From: Actinophytocola gossypii
GTDB taxonomy: Bacteria; Actinomycetota; Actinomycetes; Mycobacteriales; Pseudonocardiaceae
Assembly (NCBI RefSeq): GCF_025165815.1
Contig: NZ_JAFFZE010000015.1
Span: 62,001 to 126,000, forward strand
Direction of reading: 5' to 3'
Length of the DNA: 64,000 nucleotides
This document shows, piece after piece, positions 1 to 6,793 of this stretch (positions are counted from its first letter, which is position 1; the number at the start of each line of letters is the position of its first letter). Made by a program: the position numbers and the translations under genes. The notes under the pieces were generated by a model. It had not been told where the DNA came from and did no database searches. It saw only the letters and a list, made by a program, of their open reading frames with translations.

Positions 1-285
1 GTTGAGCAGTTCGAGGCTCTCCGAGCCGACCAGCACGTCGACCTCCTCGCCCCAGCCGCTGCGCGCGATCGCGTCCCGCAGCACCGCGGGCCGAGGGGTC
101 TCGAGCACGTCGGCGAGCGTGGCGTCGGTGTCGTCGGGGTCGAGCGTCGCCGTCGCGTTGCACTGCGGGTCGAGGTCGACCACCAGCGTGCGCGCGCCGC
201 GACGCAGGGCCGCCGAGGCAAGGCCGAGCGCGATGGTGGTCTTGCCAACACCACCCTTGAGGCTGAGCACCGCCACCGTTTGCAC
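1..285 (-). CDS. ParA-family ATPase, 3' end cut off by the window
   Basis: The first 95 residues are visible. The protein starts at a GTG (position 285) with a short beta strand followed directly by the deviant Walker A motif KGGVGKTT (residues 9-16), and has the following VVDLDPQ strand (about residues 37-43). This arrangement is typical of ParA/Soj/MinD ATPases that segregate DNA or position large complexes. The C-terminal part lies outside the window, so the partner and exact role cannot be judged. It is divergent from the methyltransferase at 320, with only 34 bp between the two starts. No ParB gene or parS-like site is visible here, so it may be an orphan ParA rather than the chromosomal partition ATPase. 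Confidence 0.88.
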   Translation of the reverse strand, partial: MQTVAVLSLKGGVGKTTIALGLASAALRRGARTLVVDLDPQCNATATLDPDDTDATLADVLETPRPAVLRDAIARSGWGEEVDVLVGSESLELLN

Positions 286-319
286 GGCGACAACCCTACG
301 GGGCCTAGTCTTCACCCCC

Positions 320-1051
320 ATGCGACCGGATGCTGTTCGCCACTCGATCGACGCCGAGCTGGCCGCCGCGCGCCGCCGGCGGGGCGGGCAGCCGCCCCGC
401 GTGCTCGACGTCGGCGGTGGTAGCGGCGTTCTCGCCGTGCCGCTGGCCGCGGCCGGAGCCGCCGTGACGGTCGTCGAGCCGAACCCGAACGCGCTCGCGA
501 CGCTGTCCCGCCGCGCGGAGGACGCCGGCGTCGCCGACCGGATCACCGCGGTCCAGGCCGACAGCGACGCGCTCGGTCAGGTGGTCGAGGCGGGCGGCGC
601 GGACCTGGTGCTGGCGCACGGACTGCTCGAGGTGGTCGACGACCCGAAGGTCACGGTCGCCGGAATGGTCGGCGCCCTGGCCGAGGACGGCGCGGTGTCG
701 GTGCTGGTGGCGAACCGGACCGCGGCGCTGCTGCACCGCGCGGTCGCCGGCCGCCTGGCGGAGGCGAGCCGTCTCGCCGGGGATCCGAACGGTCGGCTGC
801 CCGCCGAGCCGCTGCTGCGCCGCTTCGACACGGACGGCCTGACGAGGTTGCTGGCCGACGCCGGCCTGGTGGTGGAGCTGCTGCAGGGGCAGGCGGTGCT
901 GTCGGACCTGGTGCCGGGGTCGGCGCTGCAGCAGGACTCCGGAGCCGCGGAGGCCCTGGCGGACCTGGAACTGCGCCTGGCCGGCACGTCGCCGCTGCGC
1001 GACATCGCCACCCGCCTGCACGCCGTCGCCCGCCGCGCACCAGGTTGGTGA
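320..1051 (+). CDS. SAM-dependent methyltransferase, class I
   Basis: 243 residues. The N-terminal half carries a Rossmann-type SAM-binding motif, VLDVGGGSG (about residues 28-36), followed by the acidic residue of motif II in VVEPNP. This fits small class I methyltransferases of the SmtA/CmoM-like group; the substrate cannot be read from the sequence. The open frame continues far upstream, but that part is antisense to the ParA-like gene, so the ATG at 320 is preferred. It is supported by TAGTCT at 306-311 placed 8 nt before the ATG, which suggests a leaderless transcript. Downstream lies the tandem repeat block. Confidence 0.8.
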   Translation: MRPDAVRHSIDAELAAARRRRGGQPPRVLDVGGGSGVLAVPLAAAGAAVTVVEPNPNALATLSRRAEDAGVADRITAVQADSDALGQVVEAGGADLVLAHGLLEVVDDPKVTVAGMVGALAEDGAVSVLVANRTAALLHRAVAGRLAEASRLAGDPNGRLPAEPLLRRFDTDGLTRLLADAGLVVELLQGQAVLSDLVPGSALQQDSGAAEALADLELRLAGTSPLRDIATRLHAVARRAPGW

Positions 1052-1056
1052 GCAGC

Positions 1057-1335
1057 CGCCCAGCGCCCACGCGAGCGAGAGCGAGGGAGCGTTCGCCGGC
1101 TGGCTGAGGAGCGCGCACGTGAGCGGGAGCGAGGGCGCGTTCGGGTGGGCTGAGGAGCGCGCAGGTGAGCGGGGGCGAGGGCGCGTTCGGGTGGGCTGAG
1201 GAGCGCGCAGGTGAGCGGGGGCGAGGGCGCGTTCGGGTGGGCTGAGGAGCGCGCAGGTGAGCGGGGGCGAGGGCGCGTTCGGGTGGGCTGAGGAGCGCGC
1301 ACGTGAGCGAGAGCGAAGGAGCGTTCGCCGGCTGG
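1057..1335. repeat. 46-bp tandem repeat block, about six units
   Basis: Units beginning GCTGAGGAGCGCGCA start at 1103, 1149, 1195, 1241 and 1287. The three units at 1149-1286 are identical over 46 bp. The units at each edge (1057-1102 and 1287-1335) are degenerate and share a different tail, GAGCGTTCGCCGGCTGG. The period is not a multiple of three and no plausible gene crosses the block, so it is intergenic. It fills most of the 402-bp gap between the methyltransferase and DNA polymerase IV. Confidence 0.9.
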
Positions 1336-1453
1336 ACTGAGGAGCGCGCGCAGGCGCGCCAGCGCCGAGCACGCGACGAGGGAAGCCGGCGAGTCAGCGA
1401 CTGAGCGAAGCGAACCATGAACCCCGTCGGTGGTGTCTGCTTAGCTCTTCCGC
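1336..1453 (+). promoter_or_regulatory. Rest of the gap before dinB, with a candidate -10
   Basis: This stretch contains a decayed repeat edge, then an ordinary spacer. TAGCTC at 1442-1447 lies 6 nt before the ATG of the polymerase gene and may be a -10 element for a leaderless transcript. It matches TANNNT at five of six positions. I see no convincing -35 or ribosome-binding site. Confidence 0.35.
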
Positions 1454-2716
1454 ATGGGGCGTAGTGGGGACCTGCCGCGGGGCCTGGTCGATCGGTACAA
1501 GGCGCGGGACGGTCGGTGGCCGGACGACACCGGCTGCCACGTCCTGCACGTCGACATGGACGCGTTCTACGCCTCGGTGGAGATCAGGGAGCGGCCGGAG
1601 TTGCGGGACCGGCCCGTGGTGGTCGGGGGCACCGGTGGCCGGGGGGTGGTCAGCTCGGCGAACTACCTCGCGCGCACCTTTGGTGTCCGGTCCGCCATGC
1701 CCACCGCGCACGCTCGACGGCTCTGTCCGAAGGCGGTGTTCCTTCCGCCGACCTTCTCGCTCTACCAGGACGTCTCCGCCGGCGTCATGGCGATCTTCCG
1801 CGACGTCACACCGCTGGTGGAGCCGCTCAGCCTCGACGAGGCCTTCCTGGACGTCTCGGGCGCGCTGCGCCAGCTGCGCCTGACATCGGGGCAGATCGCG
1901 GAGCGGATCCGGGCGCGGGTCGCGGCCGAGCACGGGATCACCTGTTCGGTGGGTATCGGCTCGACGAAGTTCGTGGCGAAGTTGGCTTCTGGGCTGTGCA
2001 AGCCGGACGGGATGCTCGTGGTGCCGGGGGACGAGGTGTTGGCCTTCCTGCATCCGCTGCCGGTGTCGGCGCTGTGGGGTGTCGGCAAGCGCACGGCGGA
2101 GCGGATGGCCGAGGTCGGCCTGCACCGGGTCGGGGACGTCGCCGCCACTCCACTGCCTCGGCTGCGCCGCACGCTGGGCAACGCCGCGGCCGAGCACCTG
2201 CACGCCCTCGCCAACGGGCACGACGACCGAACGGTCGAGCCGGAGTCGGTGGACAAGTCGGTCGGCGCGGAGGAGACCTTCGAGGTCGACCGCACCGATC
2301 GGGAGGGGTTGCGGCAGGAGTTGCTGCACCTGTCCGAACGCACCGCGGCCGCGTTGCGGCGCCGGGGGCTGCGCGGGCGCACGGTGTCGATCAAGGTCCG
2401 GTTCGGCGACTTCACCACGATCACCCGATCGCGCACACTTTCGGTGGCCACGGACGTCACGCAGGAGATCTACCGGACCGCGTGCCGGCTGCTCGACGAG
2501 CAGACCCCGCCCGGGCCGGTGCGGCTCATCGGGGTGCGGGTGGAGCAGCTGGGGGAGGACGCCGCCCAGCAGTTGTTCCTCGACGCGCCGGAACGTGGCT
2601 GGCGCGACGCCGACCAGGCGGCGGACCAGGCCCGGGCGAAGTTCGGCGGTGCGGCCGTGCGTCCGGCCTCACTGCTCGCCCGTAATCCGGACGAGCGAAC
2701 CCACTACCGGCAGTGA
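1454..2716 (+). CDS. dinB: DNA polymerase IV (Y-family translesion polymerase)
   Basis: 420 residues. The catalytic N-terminus has DMDAFYASVE (about residues 35-44) and the second metal-binding block SLDEAFLDV, the signatures of Y-family polymerases that copy past damaged bases. A helix-hairpin-helix thumb (ALWGVGKRTAERM) and the little-finger domain follow. Near the C-terminus, QQLFL could be a beta-clamp binding motif. The gene stands alone and forward. The start is the first ATG of the frame and has a -10-like hexamer 6 nt upstream. No LexA-type box is visible upstream. Confidence 0.95.
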   Translation: MGRSGDLPRGLVDRYKARDGRWPDDTGCHVLHVDMDAFYASVEIRERPELRDRPVVVGGTGGRGVVSSANYLARTFGVRSAMPTAHARRLCPKAVFLPPTFSLYQDVSAGVMAIFRDVTPLVEPLSLDEAFLDVSGALRQLRLTSGQIAERIRARVAAEHGITCSVGIGSTKFVAKLASGLCKPDGMLVVPGDEVLAFLHPLPVSALWGVGKRTAERMAEVGLHRVGDVAATPLPRLRRTLGNAAAEHLHALANGHDDRTVEPESVDKSVGAEETFEVDRTDREGLRQELLHLSERTAAALRRRGLRGRTVSIKVRFGDFTTITRSRTLSVATDVTQEIYRTACRLLDEQTPPGPVRLIGVRVEQLGEDAAQQLFLDAPERGWRDADQAADQARAKFGGAAVRPASLLARNPDERTHYRQ

Positions 2717-2812
2717 TGCCCTCTTCGCGCGACCGGATGCGGAGCCGCCCGGGGACTGGCGAGAATGATCGGCATCGTCGGGGAGTACCGGCGCCTGGAC
2801 GAGGAGCGTCGC

Positions 2813-3931
2813 GTGCGGATGGAAATGATGGCCGGCGTCGGCGGCGGGCTCGTGCTGGTCCTCGCCGCGGCCGTCTTCGTTCGGCGGCGGCTGCGGCGAC
2901 GCCCCCGCACGCTCGCCGGGCGGTGGGCGGTGCACAACGGCTACGTCTACCGCCGCGACCGGCGAGTGCACCTGTTCGTGCAGGGGCCGCCGTTCGACCG
3001 AGGTGACGGGGTGGTCGAGCGGGCGCTGCTCGTCGGGTCGTGCGCCGGGCGGCCGTCGCTGATCACCCACTTCGGCTGGTACCGGGGCCAGCCCGGCCGG
3101 ATCATCGGCTCCGGGGTGGCGCTGGTGCTCGAGCTGCCCGGCGAGGTGGCGCCGCCGCTGCAGGTCGACGCGTGCGCCGACGCCGCGGACGACGCCGAGT
3201 TCGACGAGGCGTACCGGGTGTGGTGCGAGAGCCCGGAGCTGGTGCGTGCCGTGCTCACGCCGCGAGCGCGGCGGGTGCTGACCGGCGGCGAGCGGGTGAA
3301 CGTCCGCCTGGACGGCACCGCGATGGTCGTGTGGGTCGACGGGGAGCTGCGCAGCGCCCGCCAGCTGGCGACCGTGCACGACCTCGGCACCGAGCTGTAC
3401 CGGCTGATCCCGGAGTCGGTCTGGGTGGTGCGGGAGCCGCCGGAGGAGGTGCCCGTGCAGCGCGCGCCGGACCCGGAGCCGGACGGGGTGCGCGCGGTCG
3501 ACGTGCACGGCCGCCCCGGCGAGGCCAGCCAGTGCGACGGCGAGGTGTCGGTGAGCGTGACCATGCCGGCGGCCTGGCCCCGGTTGACCGTGGTCGCCTA
3601 CGAGTGGATGGCCGACCAGTACCACGCGGTCACCTTCGACCGCCCGGACCCGAGCGCGTACCGGCTGGTGGACATCATGTTCGCGGTGCGCTCGGCGGAC
3701 GACAACTTCCGCCGCGCGGTCCTCGCCGACCTCGCCGAGTGGCTGCCGCTGGACGAGCGGAACCGGCGGTGCGGCATGGTGCTCGAGGCCGACCGGGTGA
3801 CCGCGCACGCTCCCGGCGAGCTCGCGAACGACACGCTGGTCACCCTGCTCGCCGACGTGGTGCACGAGATCGTCACCCGGCTGTCCGAGGACACCGTCCG
3901 CTACCGCCCGGACAAGCTCGCCGCCTACTAG
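2813..3931 (+). CDS. Membrane-anchored protein of unknown function
   Basis: 372 residues from the GTG at 2813, chosen because GAGGAG lies 6 nt upstream. An ATG at 2765 is in frame but has no ribosome-binding site. One transmembrane segment (about residues 8-22) is followed by an arginine-rich stop-transfer stretch and a roughly 340-residue soluble domain, presumably cytoplasmic. I recognise no catalytic motif. The C-terminal half is rich in Asp, Glu and Val, like many uncharacterised actinomycete proteins. The stop codon TAG is also the start of the -10-like TAGAAT of the next gene. Confidence 0.75.
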   Translation: MRMEMMAGVGGGLVLVLAAAVFVRRRLRRRPRTLAGRWAVHNGYVYRRDRRVHLFVQGPPFDRGDGVVERALLVGSCAGRPSLITHFGWYRGQPGRIIGSGVALVLELPGEVAPPLQVDACADAADDAEFDEAYRVWCESPELVRAVLTPRARRVLTGGERVNVRLDGTAMVVWVDGELRSARQLATVHDLGTELYRLIPESVWVVREPPEEVPVQRAPDPEPDGVRAVDVHGRPGEASQCDGEVSVSVTMPAAWPRLTVVAYEWMADQYHAVTFDRPDPSAYRLVDIMFAVRSADDNFRRAVLADLAEWLPLDERNRRCGMVLEADRVTAHAPGELANDTLVTLLADVVHEIVTRLSEDTVRYRPDKLAAY

Positions 3932-3942
3932 AATTGTCCGGC

Positions 3943-4338
3943 ATGGGCGGGATTCCGATGGCGAACGTACTCCTGGTCGTCGCCGCGGTGGTCGCGCCGA
4001 CGCTGCTGTTCTGGGTGTTGCTGCGGGTGCCGAGGACGGTCGACGCGGTCGGCGCGTTCGTGCGGCGCCGTCGTGCTCCGCGTACCGCCGCCCCGCCGAT
4101 CGAGCGGCTGACCGCCGATCTGCACCGCGTCCACCGCACGCTCGCCGAGTACCCGCCCGGCACTCCCAACGTCCGCCGCCGGGCCACCAGGGACGCCTAC
4201 GACGCGCTGCTGGCCCAGGCGTGCGCCGCGGTCGACGTGCCGCACCGGTTGACCGAGCTGCCGGACGGCATGGCCCGCGAGGTGGAGCGGCTGCGCGTCG
4301 AGGAGGCCCTCCGCGAAGCCGGGCTCACGGTGCCCTAG
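3943..4338 (+). CDS. Small single-span membrane protein, unknown function
   Basis: 131 residues. An N-terminal hydrophobic helix (about residues 6-27) is followed by basic residues and a soluble helical tail. There is no recognised domain. The ATG at 3943 lies 8 nt after TAGAAT (3929-3934), whose first three bases are the stop codon of the upstream gene, so it may be transcribed separately and without a leader. The stop overlaps the stop of the convergent Sir2 gene by 4 bp (CTAG, 4335-4338). Confidence 0.7.
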   Translation: MGGIPMANVLLVVAAVVAPTLLFWVLLRVPRTVDAVGAFVRRRRAPRTAAPPIERLTADLHRVHRTLAEYPPGTPNVRRRATRDAYDALLAQACAAVDVPHRLTELPDGMAREVERLRVEEALREAGLTVP

Positions 4339-5090
4339 GCCGCCAGCGCCGGCAGCACGGACCCCAGCGGGTCGCGCAGCACCACGGCGGCCAGGTGGTC
4401 GTACGGGGTCTCGTCCGCGTTGCAGATCACCACGGTCGCCCCGGCGCGGGCGGCCAGCCCCACCAGGCCGGCGGCCGGCTGGACGGCCAGCGAGCTGCCC
4501 ACCACGAGCATCAGGTCGCAGGTCTGCGCCGCCTCCTTGGCCCGCATCAGCACCGCCACGTCCAGCGCCTGCCCGAACGAGATCGTCGCCGACTTGAGGA
4601 TGCCGCCGCACAGCTCGCACGGCGGATCCTGCTCACCCGCCTCGACCCGCGCGAGCGCCGCCCGCATCGGCCGCCGGTCGCCGCACGCCAGGCACACCGT
4701 GTCGAACATCGACCCGTGCAGCTCGACCACGCGCTCCGGGTCCGAGCCGGCCTTCTGGTGCAGTCCGTCGATGTTCTGGGTCAGGATCGCCGCGAGCCGG
4801 CCACCGCGCTCCAGCTCCACCAGCGCCCGGTGGCCCGCGTTCGGCTCCGCGTCCCACACCGGATGGGTCAGCCGAGCCCGCCACGACTGCCGGCGCACCT
4901 CCGGGTCGGACACGTACGCCTGCAGCGACGACAGCCGCTCGCTGCCCGGATCGCGCGTCCACAGGCCGTTGGGGCCGCGGAAGTCCGGGATGCCGGAGTC
5001 GGTCGACACGCCCGCCCCGGACAGCACCACGATCTCCGACGCCGCCGCGACCGCGGCGACCCCCTCGGCGAGCGAGTCCGCCGCCCTCAC
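4335..5090 (-). CDS. cobB: NAD-dependent protein deacylase, Sir2 (CobB) family
   Basis: 251 residues. It removes acyl groups from lysines using NAD. Visible are the NAD-binding GAGVSTDSGIPDFRG (residues 25-39), the QNID motif (105-108), the catalytic His in ELHGS (H125) and the four zinc cysteines C133, C136, C158 and C161. The GTG at 5090 is preferred because GTGA overlaps the stop of the PHP gene upstream by 4 bp, so the two are translationally coupled. GTG codons at 5096 and 5099 are alternatives. In-frame sequence further upstream belongs to the PHP gene. Confidence 0.93.
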   Translation of the reverse strand: MRAADSLAEGVAAVAAASEIVVLSGAGVSTDSGIPDFRGPNGLWTRDPGSERLSSLQAYVSDPEVRRQSWRARLTHPVWDAEPNAGHRALVELERGGRLAAILTQNIDGLHQKAGSDPERVVELHGSMFDTVCLACGDRRPMRAALARVEAGEQDPPCELCGGILKSATISFGQALDVAVLMRAKEAAQTCDLMLVVGSSLAVQPAAGLVGLAARAGATVVICNADETPYDHLAAVVLRDPLGSVLPALAA

Positions 5091-6088
5091 GCGCACCACG
5101 CCAGCAGCTCGTTGGCGGTCTTGGTGTTTATCACCCGTTCGGGTGGTACTTCGCACTCCTCGGCGCGCTCGCAGCCGTAGGGCAGCCAGTCGAGCTGCCC
5201 CGGCGCGTGGGCGTCGCTGTCGATCGCGAACACGCAGCCCAGCTCCAACGCCTGGGTGAGCAGCCGCCGCGGCGGGTCCAGCCGGTCCGGGCGGGAGTTG
5301 ATCTCCACCGCCACGCCGTTGTCCCGGCACGCCGCGAACACCGTCGCCGCGTCGAACTCGGACTCCGGGCGCGGCCGCCCGCGCACCCGCCGGCCGGTGC
5401 AGTGACCGAGCACGTCGACGTGCGGGTTCTCGATCGCGGCGACCATCCGCCTGGTCATCTCCCGGCCCGGCATCCGCAGCTTGGAGTGCACGCTCGCCAC
5501 CACCACGTCCAGCCGGTCCAGCAGCTCGGGGGTCTGGTCCAGCCCGCCGTCGAGCAGGATGTCCACCTCGATCCCGGTGAGGATCCGGAACGGCGCCAGC
5601 TCGGCGTTCAGTTCCGCGACCACGTCGAGCTGGGACTCCAGCCGCTCGGCGGACAGGCCGTTGGCGACCGTGAGCCGAGGGGAGTGGTCGGTCAGCACCA
5701 TCCAGTCGTGCCCGAGCATGATCGCCGTCTCGGCCATCTCCCGGATCGGGCTGCCGCCGTCGGACCAGTCGGAGTGGGTGTGACAGTCCCCACGCAGCTC
5801 GGTGCGCATCGCCTCCCCGCCGGCCACCGGCTCGATCCCCGCCGACAGGAGCTTGGCCAGGTAGGCGGGCTGCTCGCCGCGGGCGGCCTCGGTGATCGCG
5901 GCGCCGGTGGTGCGGCCGATGCCGGGCAGCGCGGTCAGCGTGCCGGCCCGCAGCCGCGTGTCGAGTTCACCCTCGGCGAGGCCGTCGACCACGGCGGCGG
6001 CCCGCCGGAACGCCTGCACCTTGTGAGTCGGCTCGCCGGACCGTTCGAGCAGGAACGCGATCTGCCGCAGGGCGCGGGACGGCTCCAT
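5087..6088 (-). CDS. PHP-domain phosphoesterase with N-terminal helix-hairpin-helix (PolX-like, without polymerase)
   Basis: 333 residues. The N-terminus (about 1-90) resembles the HhH region of family X DNA polymerases (LPGIGRTTGAAI). It is followed by a PHP metallophosphoesterase domain with DCHTHSDWSDG, LTDHS, the GIEVDI strand and a C-terminal DSDAHAP; these His/Asp residues bind the metals. The nucleotidyl-transferase domain of full PolX is missing, so this is a stand-alone nuclease or phosphatase whose substrate is unknown. The ATG at 6088 is chosen; a GTG at 6091 is adjacent. It is coupled to the Sir2 gene, which hints at a joint role. Confidence 0.85.
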   Translation of the reverse strand: MEPSRALRQIAFLLERSGEPTHKVQAFRRAAAVVDGLAEGELDTRLRAGTLTALPGIGRTTGAAITEAARGEQPAYLAKLLSAGIEPVAGGEAMRTELRGDCHTHSDWSDGGSPIREMAETAIMLGHDWMVLTDHSPRLTVANGLSAERLESQLDVVAELNAELAPFRILTGIEVDILLDGGLDQTPELLDRLDVVVASVHSKLRMPGREMTRRMVAAIENPHVDVLGHCTGRRVRGRPRPESEFDAATVFAACRDNGVAVEINSRPDRLDPPRRLLTQALELGCVFAIDSDAHAPGQLDWLPYGCERAEECEVPPERVINTKTANELLAWCA

Positions 6089-6304
6089 CACCCCGCCTCG
6101 AGGGGTTCGAGCCGGGTCGTGGCAGACTCGCGATTCGCCGGGTTTCGCTGACGCATACGACCATGATTCCGGATCGGGTAGTCGCGGAGGCTCGCGGCTC
6201 GTATCCTGGGGGGTGACGCCCCCGGAGCGGGGCGCCCGCCGGGTTCGGCGGCCAAGAACCGTGATCGCCCGGCGCTCGCGACCGCTGTGCCGGAGGAGGA
6301 ACGA

Positions 6305-6715
6305 ATGCCACTCTCCGAGCACGAGCAGCGACTGCTCGACCAGATTGAGCGTGCGCTCTACGCCGAGGATCCCAAGTTCGCATCCACAGTGCGCGGAGCG
6401 CGCCTGCGCAAGCCGTCCCGACGGCGGCGCCTGCAGGGCATCGCGCTGTTCGTACTGGGTGTCGCACTGCTGGTTCTCGGTGTGATCCTGCCGCTGAAAC
6501 CTGGCGGTGTCCCGGTAGTCAGTTTGCTCGGCTTCCTGGTGATGTTCTTCGGTGCGCTGCTCACGCTCTCCGCCATCCGACATGGTGGCGGCGAGGCCGA
6601 GGAGGGTGCCGAGGAATCGGCTGAGGGCGGCGGAGGCACGCCGAAGGCGCGCCGCAGCTCGTTCTCGCAGCGCATGGAGGACCGCTTCCGCAAGCGGTTC
6701 GAAGACGAGCCGTAG
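6305..6715 (+). CDS. DUF3040 membrane protein, division-cluster associated
   Basis: 136 residues. The N-terminal helix MPLSEHEQRLLDQIERALY is the DUF3040 signature, followed by two transmembrane helices (about 45-65 and 70-90) and a charged tail with a basic C-terminus. The family is actinobacterial and usually lies just upstream of the mraZ/MoxR region, as the Streptomyces homologue SCO2097 does, so a role near the division machinery is likely but not shown here. The ATG at 6305 follows a strong GGAGGA at 6 nt spacing. The 216 bp between it and the divergent PHP gene should hold both promoters. Confidence 0.88.
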   Translation: MPLSEHEQRLLDQIERALYAEDPKFASTVRGARLRKPSRRRRLQGIALFVLGVALLVLGVILPLKPGGVPVVSLLGFLVMFFGALLTLSAIRHGGGEAEEGAEESAEGGGGTPKARRSSFSQRMEDRFRKRFEDEP

Positions 6716-6727
6716 GCCCGGTTCGCC

Positions 6728-6792
6728 CCCAATGCCCTGAACGACTCTTTCCGGACGGTCGACGTCCCGTGAGAGCCGTTCAGGGCATTGGG
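6728..6792. terminator. Perfect 16-bp inverted repeat between convergent genes
   Basis: CCCAATGCCCTGAACG (6728-6743) pairs exactly with 6777-6792. After one mismatch another 4-5 pairs extend the stem (CTCT with AGAG), leaving an inner loop of about 20 nt. It lies between the ends of DUF3040 (+) and the transglutaminase gene (-), so it can stop transcription from both sides. No U-tract follows, as is common in actinomycetes. The right arm ends 2 nt before the minus-strand stop codon. Confidence 0.75.
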
Positions 6793-6793
6793 C

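Noticed and set aside
1057-1335. CRISPR array
   Set aside because: The 46-bp units follow each other without unique spacers.
651-1418. Proline/alanine repeat proteins encoded by the tandem repeat on the minus strand
   Set aside because: The period is not a multiple of three, several frames stay open by composition alone, and no ribosome-binding site is seen.
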